Shown here: piece after piece, positions 24,311 to 33,271 of the stretch | How the letters are laid out: each line of letters opens with the position of its first letter | How positions within the stretch are numbered: position 1 is the first letter of the stretch | From: an uncultured bacterium | Lineage (GTDB): Bacteria; Actinomycetota; Coriobacteriia; Coriobacteriales; Eggerthellaceae | Assembly (NCBI GenBank): GCA_937890835.1 | Contig: CALADF010000033.1 | Location: 1-64,000 of the forward strand | DNA: 64,000 bases | Direction of reading: 5' to 3' | Notes under the pieces: generated by a model | Told to the model about the DNA's origin: nothing | Databases searched by the model: none | The model's input: only the letters and a program-made list of their open reading frames with translations | Position numbers and translations under genes: made by a program

Positions 24311-26644
24311 ATGAATATAAAGGCGGCAAAACAGCAGATCAAAGATACAGTTGAGGCGTATCTCACGACCGACGAGGCGGGGATGTTCGTCATAGACCCA
24401 GCGCATCAGCGGCCGATCTTCCTCCTCGGCGCGCCCGGCATCGGCAAGACCGCGGTGATGGAGCAGGTGGCAGCTGAGCTGGGCGTGGGCATCGTGTCGT
24501 ACTCCATGACGCACCACACGCGTCAAAGCGCGCTCGGACTGCCCCGTATCGAGCATCGCGAGTTCGAGGGGTTCGAGTTCGACGCCTCCGAGTACACGAT
24601 GTCCGAAATCGTCGCGGCGCTCTACGATTACATGGAACGCACGGGTCTGCGCCGGGGCATTTTGTTCCTCGACGAGATCAACTGCGTGTCCGAGACGCTG
24701 TATCCGTCGATGCTTCAGTTTCTGCAGTTCAAGACGTTCGGCAAGCATCGCATTCCCGATGGTTGGGTGGTTGCGTGCGCCGGCAACCCGCCCGAGTACA
24801 ACCGCTCGGTTCACGAGTTCGACATCGTCACGCTCGACCGCCTGCGCGAGATCGACGTCGAGCCCGATTACGGCGTGTGGAAGGACTACGCCGTGCAGGC
24901 GGGGCTCCATCCTGCGGTGACGACGTTTCTGGAGACGAAGCGGGATTGCTTCTACAAGGTGGAGTCGAAGCCGGGCGGGGGAAAGTCGTTCGTGACGGCG
25001 CGCGGTTGGGAGGATCTCGCGCGCGTTATCTCGCTGTACGAACAGCTCGGCAAAACCGTGAACCGCGATCTCGTCGTGCAGTTCCTGCGCGATGACGAGG
25101 TGGCCGATCAGTTCGCCGTGTACTACGCCCTGTTCGAGAAGTACCGCTCGGACTACCAGGTGGGCACGGTTCTCGAAGGCGAGGCGAGCGCGGCTATCAA
25201 GCAGCGTGCGAAAGACGCCGCTTTCGACGAGCGCCTGGCGTTGATCGGGTTGGTTCTCGATGCGCTTTCGGGGGAATGCGCGCGTGCGCTCGATCGGGAG
25301 GATGTGGTCGTCGAGTTGCGTGATGTCCTGCGCGCGGCGAAGCCCGAGCTGCTTGCCGGCGCGTCGGTTGAGGCGGCGGTGTCCGCACGGGCGACGGAGC
25401 GTGAGTCGATGCTGGCGCGCAAGGAGGCGACGGGCGTGGCGCCTGCGAGCTTCGTGCGCAAGGAGCGCTTGACCATTGCGAAGCTGAAAGACCTCGTGCG
25501 CGCGTGCGCGCTCGAGGAGAAGGCGGGAGGGCCCGAGGCGTTCTCCGTCATCCAGGAGGCGTATCGTGTTGAGGTGGCCGAGCTGGAGCCGCTTGCCGAC
25601 GCGGTGAGCGCGAAGATGGACAACGCATTCGACTTCGTCGACGAATGCTTTGGGACGCGCGAGGTGCTCGTGTTCATGGCCGAGCTAGCCACGCGCAAGC
25701 CGACGACGCGCTTCATCGCGCGCTACGGAAACAGCAGGTACTATGAGCGCAACGCCGAGCTTCAGGTCGACTCGGCGCGCATGGGGCTTGTCGAACGCGC
25801 GAGCCTGCTCGACGGGTTGGAGGAGAACATCAAGCTGGCCGAGTCTCGAACGGTCGACATGGGGTCGTCCGCGGGGCTTCGCGGCGGATCGGCCTCGGAC
25901 GGCGTGGCGGTTGCCGAGAACGACGGGCGTGCGCATGACGACGCTGCGAGCGTTGGCGACCTCGCGGCGTATTACGGCGGAAAGCAGTTCGAGTACGGGT
26001 TCGCAAGCTTGTGCAAGATGGTTCTCCCCGCATCGGAGCTGAAGGGCAAGCGCGTGCTCGACGTATGCTGCCGTCGTGGGAAGGGCGTGTACAAGCTCAG
26101 CTCGATGGTAGGACGCGACGGCTTCGCGACGGGCGTTGACTGGAGCGCCGAATACGTCGCGGATGCGCGGCGCGGCATGGACCACGCTTGGCGCAAGAGC
26201 GGCCTGCCGGGTAACAACATGGAGTTCTTGCAGGCGTATCCGGAGGATCTTATGGCTGCGGGCGTCGGCACGGCGACCATGGACGCCGTCTACATCAACA
26301 ACGTCATGACGTTGCTCTGCGATCAGCTGCAGGTTTTGAAGGAGATCGCGCGCGTGCTGAAGCCGGGCGGTTTGTTGGTCCTCGAGACCGTGTTCGCCGA
26401 TCGAAAGCGCGATGAAGATGTGATCGAGCAGGCGCGCCGTCTAGGGAACAGCATCCAGGCGGCCCGTACGCGCGAGGAGAATCTGACGTGGCTTATCGCC
26501 GCGGGCTTCGATGCGCCTGAGATCGTCGAGGAGTACGAGGTCGATCCCGCGCGGGGGTTCGAGGCCGATTGCGTCGCTGCGATGGCGGAAGGGGACGCCG
26601 ACGTGCGTTACTCTGCCGTCGCGATGTACGTGCGGAGAAAATAG
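24311..26644 (+). CDS. MoxR-type AAA ATPase fused to an ArsM-like methyltransferase
   Basis: A 777-residue two-domain protein. Residues 1-500 are a MoxR AAA+ ATPase: Walker A GAPGIGKT (40-47), Walker B GILFLDEIN (116-124), sensor-1 region VVACAGNPPEYNRSV. Residues about 555-777 are a class I SAM methyltransferase resembling the arsenite-methyltransferase group: YYGGKQFEYGF, VLDVCCRRGKG (motif I, near 582), ATGVDWSAEYVADAR, MDAVYINNVMTLL, ARVLKPGGLLVLETVF. A low-complexity S/G/A/D linker (about 520-550) joins them with no stop or frameshift. RBS GAAAGGGAG. I know of no standard family with this order. It forms an operon with the VWA gene. Confidence 0.85.
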   Translation: MNIKAAKQQIKDTVEAYLTTDEAGMFVIDPAHQRPIFLLGAPGIGKTAVMEQVAAELGVGIVSYSMTHHTRQSALGLPRIEHREFEGFEFDASEYTMSEIVAALYDYMERTGLRRGILFLDEINCVSETLYPSMLQFLQFKTFGKHRIPDGWVVACAGNPPEYNRSVHEFDIVTLDRLREIDVEPDYGVWKDYAVQAGLHPAVTTFLETKRDCFYKVESKPGGGKSFVTARGWEDLARVISLYEQLGKTVNRDLVVQFLRDDEVADQFAVYYALFEKYRSDYQVGTVLEGEASAAIKQRAKDAAFDERLALIGLVLDALSGECARALDREDVVVELRDVLRAAKPELLAGASVEAAVSARATERESMLARKEATGVAPASFVRKERLTIAKLKDLVRACALEEKAGGPEAFSVIQEAYRVEVAELEPLADAVSAKMDNAFDFVDECFGTREVLVFMAELATRKPTTRFIARYGNSRYYERNAELQVDSARMGLVERASLLDGLEENIKLAESRTVDMGSSAGLRGGSASDGVAVAENDGRAHDDAASVGDLAAYYGGKQFEYGFASLCKMVLPASELKGKRVLDVCCRRGKGVYKLSSMVGRDGFATGVDWSAEYVADARRGMDHAWRKSGLPGNNMEFLQAYPEDLMAAGVGTATMDAVYINNVMTLLCDQLQVLKEIARVLKPGGLLVLETVFADRKRDEDVIEQARRLGNSIQAARTREENLTWLIAAGFDAPEIVEEYEVDPARGFEADCVAAMAEGDADVRYSAVAMYVRRK

Positions 26645-26763
26645 AGCGCGTGCGCCGCGCGAGGCGCTCTCGCGCGGCCCCCGGCCTCCGCGGTCGGCGG
26701 GTGGGTGATTTCGAAGAATGCGGTATCGCGGCGCGCGCCGCGGAAGCGAGAGAAGGGAAGATC

Positions 26764-27039
26764 GTGGAGGTTTCCATCGAGAGAAGATTTCGCGGATCCG
26801 TGCGTCTGGTAACGCTTCATTTATGGCGTGTTGCGAAATCGACCGACATCGAGGAGGGGTTCGCCGAAGCGCATGCGCTCGGCATGATCGATGCGGGCAA
26901 CGAGGCGTTCATGAGGCGCTGCTTCGATCTGGCGCAGCAGCTCGAAGCGGGGGAGACCCCCTCGGAGCCGATCACGCTCGAGATGGTCGACGAGCTTCAG
27001 GCGTGTGCGATCAGGCTGAACTCGGCTGATCCGGCGTAA
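26764..27039 (+). CDS. small protein of unknown function, end of the LRR/VWA/MoxR operon
   Basis: A 91-residue protein read from GTG 26764, which has AGAAGGGAAG upstream. An N-terminal beta-like part (VEVSIERRFRGSVRLVTLHLWRV) is followed by a helical part (DIEEGFAEAHALGMIDAGNEAFMRRCFDLAQQLEAGE). Longer versions of the frame exist upstream but overlap the MoxR gene. Not recognised. Confidence 0.5.
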   Translation: MEVSIERRFRGSVRLVTLHLWRVAKSTDIEEGFAEAHALGMIDAGNEAFMRRCFDLAQQLEAGETPSEPITLEMVDELQACAIRLNSADPA

Positions 27040-27108
27040 TCGGGGTGCGTTGCGGCGCCGCCGGAGGCCTGCGCTGCGTCCGCGCCGAGGGTGCGTCCTC
27101 TGTTCGAT

Positions 27109-28137
27109 TTATTCCCCGAACAGCTTTTTCTCCGATATGATGCCGCGTACTTTGCCGTCGCCCCAGCTGTCATGGGGAAGCGAGCGCATGGTTGTCGTAG
27201 CTTGGGATCGGGCGGCGAACATCTTGCAGAAGCCCGACAGGCCTATGAGAAGCTCCTCGACGGTTCCTTGGTGCATATCCTCGAGATAAGTTTTGAACGC
27301 GGGATAGACCTCGTTCTTGCCGCTCGTCTTAAGCTTGGGCGCGGTTACGGCGAGCCATCCGCGGATCGCGGCGGCGAGGCGCGTCCCGTCGGCGTCGGCA
27401 GCGTAAAGCGCCTCTACCGGCGCCCAGTACGTTTCGTACAGTCGCGTTTGCTCCTCGTAGCCGATGTTGACGAGCAGGAGGTTGCGAACAAGGTCGGCGG
27501 TGGTGAGAGGCATGCCCTTCGAGTTGAGGCTTTCGAATATGAGCTGAGCCCGGTCGCCGTCTTCGAGCTTCGCCGACACCACGTAGAGCCTGCAGATCCC
27601 TTGCCAGAGACGTTCCGCGTCTTCGGCGGTAAAGCCGCGCATCTTCATGCGGAATCGTTCGTAGGCGTTCGTGACGTTGAGGGACAGGTCGTCTCCCTCG
27701 GGGAGATCCGTTTTATCCACGATTGCGCTCATCGTGCCTCGATCGATGCGACCGAGCAGAAGTTTGGGCGCATCGGGTTTTGAGGCCACGTGGAGGTATC
27801 GAAGCGTTATCTCCTCGACGCTGATCGCTTCGAGTTCGATGTCGTTTTCGATAAGGCAATCGCGCAGCGCGCAGAGGAGCAAGGTTATCGTGGCGGCGCG
27901 CTGCTGCCCGTCGATGATGTCGAGCCGCTCGCAGCTGCATCGCGGTTCTGTTTCCCGTGCGTAGAGAACCGTCCCGATGAAGTGCGCGCGTCCCGTGCGG
28001 CCGGCGCGCAAGGCGTCGTCGTAGAGCGTGTCGCACTGGCGTTCGGTCCAAGCGTAGACGCGTTGGTACACGGGGATCACAAGCTGGGCCTCGCCGGCGC
28101 CGATGAGGTCGAGAAAGCTCTCTTGGTCGGTGATCAT
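27109..28137 (-). CDS. DUF262-domain protein (GmrS-like), second of a tandem pair
   Basis: A 342-residue protein with the DUF262 signatures IPVYQRVYAWTERQCDTLYDD (about 21-41), HFIGTVLY (about 52-59) and the ParB-like nucleotide-binding motif LDIIDGQQRAATI (about 71-83), plus QLIFESLNSKGMPLTTADLVRNLLLV (about 198-223). In type IV restriction enzymes GmrSD this half binds nucleotides and DUF1524 supplies the HNH nuclease; no HNH/DUF1524 part follows here. It is a tandem paralogue of 28148-29257, 10 bases apart. A defence role is plausible but unproven. Confidence 0.8.
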   Translation of the reverse strand: MITDQESFLDLIGAGEAQLVIPVYQRVYAWTERQCDTLYDDALRAGRTGRAHFIGTVLYARETEPRCSCERLDIIDGQQRAATITLLLCALRDCLIENDIELEAISVEEITLRYLHVASKPDAPKLLLGRIDRGTMSAIVDKTDLPEGDDLSLNVTNAYERFRMKMRGFTAEDAERLWQGICRLYVVSAKLEDGDRAQLIFESLNSKGMPLTTADLVRNLLLVNIGYEEQTRLYETYWAPVEALYAADADGTRLAAAIRGWLAVTAPKLKTSGKNEVYPAFKTYLEDMHQGTVEELLIGLSGFCKMFAARSQATTTMRSLPHDSWGDGKVRGIISEKKLFGE

Positions 28138-28147
28138 GGTGGTCTCC

Positions 28148-29257
28148 TTACAGGGACTCGTCGACGGCGTTCATGCCGCGACGTATCTTCTCCGCTGCTT
28201 CCGGGTTCGCTGCCTGCTTGGTCTCCAGGTGGGATACGAGGGTTTTAGCCCCGTTCGTCGCCCAGTCGAACGAAGATCGGTATTTCTTCACGGCGTGGTA
28301 CCGGTAGTTCTCGGCCCATACGAGACTGAAGTTGCGCAGCTCGGCGAGAAGGCTCTCCGTGGTTCCCTCGAACTCGTCTTCGACGTATTGCTTGAACACG
28401 CTGTAAACTTCGGCGGCTCCCCTCGCGCGGATCCTCGGGAACCTCACCGAGAGCCATCCCTGGATGGCGTTGTCGAGGCGCAGGGAGCCGGGGTCGGGGG
28501 CGAACATGCCTTCGATGGGCGCCCAGTACTCGTCGTAGAGCCTCGTCTGCTCGGCGTGGCTTTCCGACAACAGCAGGTAGTTGCGCACGAGGTCGGCCGT
28601 GGTAAGCGGTGCTCCCTTCGAGTTGAGGCTTTCGAAGATGAGCTGAGCGTCGTCGTCCCGGCTGACGAGGGCTTCGATGACGTGCAGCGCCGATATGCCG
28701 CGCCAGAGGATTTCGGCGTCGAAATCGTCGCGATCCATCTGCTCGGTGAAAAACGACAGGTTCGAGACGATGCGCGCGGAAGGCCGGGCGGGAAGGTCGT
28801 CTTCATTGACCAGGGCGTCGAGCGTGGCACGGTCGCCACGCGAGAGCGCAAGTTTGGCGGGCGCGCGATCATCTTCATCGACGCATCGTCTTGAGATAGC
28901 GTCGTCGTTCGCGGCGATCAGATAACGCATCCGTATCTTTGCCGCGTTTGACCTGTCGGCTGCGGTTCCTTTTTCCTCGAGATGCCGCACGAGGGCGACG
29001 AGGAGAAGGGTGAGCGTTGTGAGACGCTGTTGGCCGTCGACGACGATGCGCCGAGATTCCTGGTCGACGTCATCTGCGGCGTAGAGCAGCGTTCCGACGA
29101 AATGCCTGTCTCCCGAACGTGCGGCGCGCGCTATATCGAGCCAAAGCTCCTTGCATTGACGCTCTTCCCAAGTGTAAGCGCGTTGGTAGGAGGGTATGAC
29201 GTAACGTGCGCCCTCGATGCCGAGCAAATCGATGAGGGCGGTGTTTTTCGTTTGCAT
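28148..29257 (-). CDS. DUF262-domain protein (GmrS-like), first of a tandem pair
   Basis: A 369-residue paralogue of its downstream neighbour. It has IPSYQRAYTWEERQCKELW (about 21-39), RHFVGTLLYAADD (about 51-63), IVVDGQQRLTTLTLLLVAL (about 70-88) and QLIFESLNSKGAPLTTADLVRNYLLL. It again lacks DUF1524. It is divergent from a TetR gene, with a dyad in between. Both proteins keep the DGQQR motif, so both may be active. Confidence 0.82.
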   Translation of the reverse strand: MQTKNTALIDLLGIEGARYVIPSYQRAYTWEERQCKELWLDIARAARSGDRHFVGTLLYAADDVDQESRRIVVDGQQRLTTLTLLLVALVRHLEEKGTAADRSNAAKIRMRYLIAANDDAISRRCVDEDDRAPAKLALSRGDRATLDALVNEDDLPARPSARIVSNLSFFTEQMDRDDFDAEILWRGISALHVIEALVSRDDDAQLIFESLNSKGAPLTTADLVRNYLLLSESHAEQTRLYDEYWAPIEGMFAPDPGSLRLDNAIQGWLSVRFPRIRARGAAEVYSVFKQYVEDEFEGTTESLLAELRNFSLVWAENYRYHAVKKYRSSFDWATNGAKTLVSHLETKQAANPEAAEKIRRGMNAVDESL

Positions 29258-29310
29258 GGGTACTCCTCGGCCGCGTGTCGCTGCTTTACGATGCTGCGTC
29301 TCAGTTTAAA

Positions 29311-29356
29311 GTTCGAGTCGTCGGACTGTCGAACGAAACAGCTTGTTTTGTATGAT
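29311..29356. promoter_or_regulatory. dyad and -10 in the DUF262/TetR divergent region
   Basis: GTTCGAGTC (29311-29319) and GACTgtCGAAC (29324-29334) form an imperfect dyad of about 24 bp, a candidate TetR operator. TATGAT (29351-29356) may be the TetR-gene -10. Confidence 0.45.
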
Positions 29357-29413
29357 AGTCAGGTTGTTAAATCTTTCAGCGGTACGCGCTCATGGTAGGC
29401 CGGGTGAGGATTC

Positions 29414-29980
29414 ATGGCAGATGCTCGATTCGATAAAAGCGAGAAGGCGATCAAGGAGGCGTTCGTTCGTCTTTCGGGGGAAATTGGCGTCGGTCGTTTC
29501 GGCATGACGCAGCTGGCTCGGGAGGCGCGGGTAAGCCGGTCGACTCTCTACGTCCACTTTCGCAATACCGAAGAGGTGTTCGAGGCCCTGGTGGACGACT
29601 TCGCCGAAGGCCTCAAGCCGCTCGAAGCGCATCTTCATGAGGGCTGTGCAGCATGTCCGACGGTGCCGAAGCCGTTTTGCGTGGCTGTTCGTGAATCGGT
29701 CGAGCTGCGCCCGCTGTTGAGGGATCCGCGGTTTTTGCCGCTGCTGCTCGATAAGATCAGCGAAGAGGGGTCGTCCCTGGATTCTCGAAACGTTTACCGC
29801 TCGCTCGGTCTTGGAGAGGTGCAGGCGCGCTCGGTCCTGCTGTTCCAGATGAGCGGGTGCTATGCGGTCGCCTTGTCGGATATTCCGGCGGAGGAGTGGC
29901 GGTGTGTTCAGCAAGAGCTCGATACGTTCATACGCGGCGGAATGGCTTCGTTGCGTACGCGGGCGCGGCGCGCAACGTAG
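29414..29980 (+). CDS. TetR-family transcriptional regulator
   Basis: A 188-residue DNA-binding repressor. The N-terminus has the TetR helix-turn-helix KAIKEAFVRLSGEIGVGRFGMTQLAREARVSRSTLYVHFRNTEEVFEALVD (about 11-60), the rest is a helical ligand domain. It is divergent from the DUF262 pair and probably autoregulates and controls them through the dyad at 29311-29334. RBS GTGAGGATTC. Confidence 0.88.
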   Translation: MADARFDKSEKAIKEAFVRLSGEIGVGRFGMTQLAREARVSRSTLYVHFRNTEEVFEALVDDFAEGLKPLEAHLHEGCAACPTVPKPFCVAVRESVELRPLLRDPRFLPLLLDKISEEGSSLDSRNVYRSLGLGEVQARSVLLFQMSGCYAVALSDIPAEEWRCVQQELDTFIRGGMASLRTRARRAT

Positions 29981-30079
29981 GGGAGCTGCGTTCTCGCCTG
30001 CCTTTGTCGAGGGGTTGATTCGCATCATACCGACGGATGGAATCGCGCGGGTCTATCGGGGAAACCCTCGTGCGTGCGC

Positions 30080-30085
30080 TACAAT
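30080..30085 (+). promoter_or_regulatory. putative -10 of the trigger-factor operon
   Basis: TACAAT at 30080-30085, about 100 bases before the GTG start, with no clear -35. Confidence 0.3.
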
Positions 30086-30186
30086 ATTCGCTATGCAAAA
30101 AGCGTACCGAGCGTGTTCGACGGGGATGGTCGGACGCGTTTTCGGCAAAACGCCGTGGACGATTCGATTATCCAGGGGGAATCACC

Positions 30187-31503
30187 GTGCAAGTGAAAGA
30201 CACGATGCGCGAGGATGACGGGCAGCGCCAGGAGGTCGTGCTCACCATCACCGCAAGCGTAGAGGAAGTCGCCGATAGCGCGAAGAAGTTCTTCGCGGAC
30301 ATCGCCCAGCGCGATCTCAAGGGCTTCCGCAAGGGCAAGGCTCCGCGTGCCATCTTGGAGCAGAGCGTCGGCGGGCATGCGAATGCCATGGGAGGCGTCG
30401 CGGAGACGTTGATCAACGAGCTTGCCTTCGCGGCCATCGACGACGCGGACGTTATCTTCATCGACGAGCCTCAGTTCAACGTGACCGACGCCTTGGAGGA
30501 GGGAAAGCCCTTCACCTTCACGGTGTCCGGCCCTGTGGCTCCCGTTATGAAGCTGACCGGCTACGATCCTGTTTCCATCGAGATGCCCCCTGCCGAGGCG
30601 ACCGATGAGGAGGTTGAGTCCCAGCTGCGCGAGCTGCAGGATTACTACCACTCTTTCGAGGAGATCTCCGATGCCGACCATACGGCGCAGCTCGGCGACT
30701 ACATGATGGCCGAGCTCACCATCGACAACCACGGCAAGGTCATCTCCGGCCTGAGCGCGACGACGCGTTTGATCGGCCTTGGGGAGAACACGATGCCCGC
30801 GTCGTTCGACGAGAAGGTCGTCGGTGCGAAGGTCGGCGACGTCCTCGACTTTGAATTCGAGGCGAAGGCCGAAGACGGTACGTCGGAGTACGGCGATGGG
30901 GAGCTTCACGCCGTAGTCGAGGTGAAGAGCTTCCGCCGCCGCATCGTCCCCGCCATCGACGATGAGCTTGCCGCGAAGGTGGGCTGCACGAACGTCGAGG
31001 ACATGCGCAAGCAGCTTCGTCATGCCATCAACGTGCAGAAGAACAAGGAGCTTCCCGGGCTTAAGGTCGATCGCGTCATCGATGAGGTCATCGCGCGTCT
31101 CGACGGTGAAGTTCCCGCGTATTACGTGGACTTCATCCGCCAGGACGTTGGACGTGAGTTCATGCAGTCGCTGGAGAAGCAAGGCACCAACCTCCAGCAA
31201 TGGATGATCGAGAACAGCATCAACGGCGATGACATGAAGACCGAAATCGCCGAGGAGGCGCTGCGTCGTGCGTCGATCGACTGCGCGCTCGAGGCGTTGT
31301 TCGCGGAGAAGGGCTGGGAGTTGACCGACGAGGACATCGACGGGATGTTTGCGGGCGAGGAGACCCCCGGCGAGACGCGCGCCGCTTGGGAGGCGGCCAA
31401 TCGCATGGCGGACGTTCGCAAGATGAGTCGTCAGAGCAAGGCAACCGATTGGCTCGTCGAAACCGCCGTGGTAACCGTCGTCGACGGCGAGATTCAGGAG
31501 TAA
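30187..31503 (+). CDS. tig: trigger factor
   Basis: Ribosome-associated chaperone and peptidyl-prolyl isomerase. The 438 residues start at GTG 30187 (AGGGGG upstream). The N-terminal ribosome-binding domain carries the tail-signature GFRKGKAPRAILEQ (about 46-59); the middle FKBP-like domain (about 150-240) and the helical C-terminal domain (about 255-425, AIDDELAAKVG...VEDMRKQL) are present. Family length 430-450. It is followed 71 bases later by an FKBP. Confidence 0.9.
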   Translation: MQVKDTMREDDGQRQEVVLTITASVEEVADSAKKFFADIAQRDLKGFRKGKAPRAILEQSVGGHANAMGGVAETLINELAFAAIDDADVIFIDEPQFNVTDALEEGKPFTFTVSGPVAPVMKLTGYDPVSIEMPPAEATDEEVESQLRELQDYYHSFEEISDADHTAQLGDYMMAELTIDNHGKVISGLSATTRLIGLGENTMPASFDEKVVGAKVGDVLDFEFEAKAEDGTSEYGDGELHAVVEVKSFRRRIVPAIDDELAAKVGCTNVEDMRKQLRHAINVQKNKELPGLKVDRVIDEVIARLDGEVPAYYVDFIRQDVGREFMQSLEKQGTNLQQWMIENSINGDDMKTEIAEEALRRASIDCALEALFAEKGWELTDEDIDGMFAGEETPGETRAAWEAANRMADVRKMSRQSKATDWLVETAVVTVVDGEIQE

Positions 31504-31574
31504 ACCACTCGGCGTGAACGTCGAGAGCGCGCTTTCTGTCGGAAGGCGCCGGATATGCGAAAGGAGGCTGCGCT

Positions 31575-32096
31575 ATGCAGCTGGGATCTACGGTAACGCT
31601 CGTTTACACGGGAAAGCTCGATGATGGGACGGTGTTCGGGTTCGCCGATGCGGACAACCCGATGAAGTTCCAAACCGGCATGGACATGACCATCGACGGT
31701 TTCGAGAAGGCCATTCTCGAGATGAACGAGGTCGGCGAGAAGAAGAGCTTCGTCGTCAACGAGTACGAGGGCTATGGCGAGTACCTCGAGGATTACGTGG
31801 CCAAGATTCCCGCCGAGCAGATTCCCGTCATGGACATCACCGTGGGCAAACGCATCTGGCTTGCCAACAGCGAGGACGGCTCGCCGATGCCCGCTACGGT
31901 TCTCGAGATCGACGGCGAGGGCGTTGTCACGTTCGATCTTAACCATCCGCTTGCCGGCAAGGCGTTGAACTTTGAGGTGGAGTTGATCGAGATCGAGGAC
32001 GCACCCGAGGACTTCGTCTCCGCAGCTGAGAAGGCCGCTCATATGAAGGAGCAGTCCAAGCTCCTCGGCGGCGTTCAGGGAGACGATTTCCGCTAG
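31575..32096 (+). CDS. SlyD-like FKBP peptidyl-prolyl isomerase
   Basis: A 173-residue cytosolic prolyl isomerase. N-terminal FKBP half VTLVYTGKLDDGTVFGFAD (about 7-25), EKAILEMNEVGEKKSF (about 44-59), then an insert-in-flap domain and the SlyD-type signature TFDLNHPLAGKALNFEVELIEI (about 119-140). No His-rich metal tail. RBS AAAGGAGG. Probably co-transcribed with tig as a folding pair. Confidence 0.9.
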   Translation: MQLGSTVTLVYTGKLDDGTVFGFADADNPMKFQTGMDMTIDGFEKAILEMNEVGEKKSFVVNEYEGYGEYLEDYVAKIPAEQIPVMDITVGKRIWLANSEDGSPMPATVLEIDGEGVVTFDLNHPLAGKALNFEVELIEIEDAPEDFVSAAEKAAHMKEQSKLLGGVQGDDFR

Positions 32097-32108
32097 GATC
32101 TTTCACCT

Positions 32109-32148
32109 GGGTGCCGTGGCTTTCGGCTGCTCGAGAGCCACGGCACCC
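32109..32148 (+). terminator. 13-bp perfect hairpin after the FKBP gene
   Basis: GGGTGCCGTGGCT and AGCCACGGCACCC with a 14-base loop, between convergent genes. Confidence 0.45.
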
Positions 32149-32191
32149 GGAGAGACGGTTGAACCGAGTAAGCGTGTTCGCCGCTCAAGTT

Positions 32192-32232
32192 GAAACGACG
32201 AGGGCCCTTCGGTGAAGGGCCCTCGTCGTTTC
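32192..32232. terminator. 19-bp perfect hairpin between convergent genes
   Basis: GAAACGACGAGGGCCCTTC pairs perfectly with its complement across a 3-base loop (GGT); the ends give TTTC in both directions, fitting a bidirectional terminator. Confidence 0.7.
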
Positions 32233-32252
32233 AGTGGTGCTTCTGAGGTGGC

Positions 32253-33029
32253 TTACAGCGAGACGAAGCTATCCGGGAACTGCTTGTTGGCGTTGAGGAC
32301 GTCGACGCTCGTGTCACCGTAACGCAGCCACTCCTCATCGGTCTCGCGGCGCTTGATCATGGCGTTTTCCATGACCTCTTTGAGGGCCTTGGTTTTAAGC
32401 GCGTACTCCTCCATCTGCGCGAGACGTCCTTCGAGCTCGATTTGCTTGCGCTTACGGGCCTTGTCCTGGATGTCATCGCCGGGGATGATGGCGTAGAAGT
32501 CCTCCGCCTCGAGCGTGAGCCCTGCGTGCTGCGCGTAAGCTTCGAGAGCCGAGTCCTCGCGCAGGCTTTGGATGGTGCGCTCGCGCACGTCCGCGTAAAG
32601 CTGGGGCTTGGTGATGCCGCGCTTCTCGCAGAATTGATCGACGGTCATGCCGTTGCGGCTGATCATCTCCTCGAGGCGGTAGTTCGCTGCGTAAAGCGAC
32701 TCCTCGACGAGGTCCGAGGGGAGATCCTCGACCAGGCGCTTGGAGAGCTCCTTGCAGATGACAGCCTGATCGGCGAGCTCCTGCACCTCGCGGTTGTCGC
32801 GGTACATGTTGTAGCGAATGAAGATGAGAAGCTCGTCGACGTTCTTGAAATCCTTGGTGTGGGTTGCCACCCAGGAGTCCGTCAGACGCGCCTTCTCTCC
32901 GCCCTTGCAGCAGGTCAGCTCGAGCCAGCGAAGCGCTTGAGCCTTGACGTCTTCCTCGGGGATTTTAACCTCTTTGGCAACGACGTAAACCGGGTCGTAT
33001 GAGGTAAGGGTGAAGCGTTGGGTTGCCAT
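32253..33029 (-). CDS. trigger-factor C-domain-like protein without ribosome-binding or PPIase domain
   Basis: A 258-residue helical protein. Residues about 90-210 (KELSKRLVEDLPSDLVEESLYAANYRLEEMISRNGMTVDQFCEKRGITKPQLYADVRERTIQSLREDSALEAYAQHAGLTLEAEDFY) match the pattern of the trigger factor C-terminal/SurA-like chaperone arm. The GFRxGKxP ribosome loop and FKBP domain are missing. RBS ACGGAGGAACAAC. It may be a stand-alone chaperone; convergent with the tig operon. Confidence 0.6.
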   Translation of the reverse strand: MATQRFTLTSYDPVYVVAKEVKIPEEDVKAQALRWLELTCCKGGEKARLTDSWVATHTKDFKNVDELLIFIRYNMYRDNREVQELADQAVICKELSKRLVEDLPSDLVEESLYAANYRLEEMISRNGMTVDQFCEKRGITKPQLYADVRERTIQSLREDSALEAYAQHAGLTLEAEDFYAIIPGDDIQDKARKRKQIELEGRLAQMEEYALKTKALKEVMENAMIKRRETDEEWLRYGDTSVDVLNANKQFPDSFVSL

Positions 33030-33232
33030 TTGTTGTTCCTCCGTAGATCGTTAAATCACAAGATGGTATTTTACCGCTAATGAGAGGTTAATTCGCCGTG
33101 TTTCCCAAGTTCAAACGCCAAATCCAAGATTATCCGAGGTTTCTTCGAGAAGGGGTGCCGCGCTCTTGTGGAGATGCTATCCGGCGTTTGGAGGGCGGTG
33201 CCCGGAGGGGTCGGGCAAGATGATGGCTGCGG

Positions 33233-33238
33233 TATAAT
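33233..33238 (+). promoter_or_regulatory. -10 box of the 33272 gene
   Basis: TATAAT, 34 bases before the TTG start. Confidence 0.5.
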
Positions 33239-33271
33239 ATGCGATACGAAACCGCTGGTAAGGAGAGTCTT

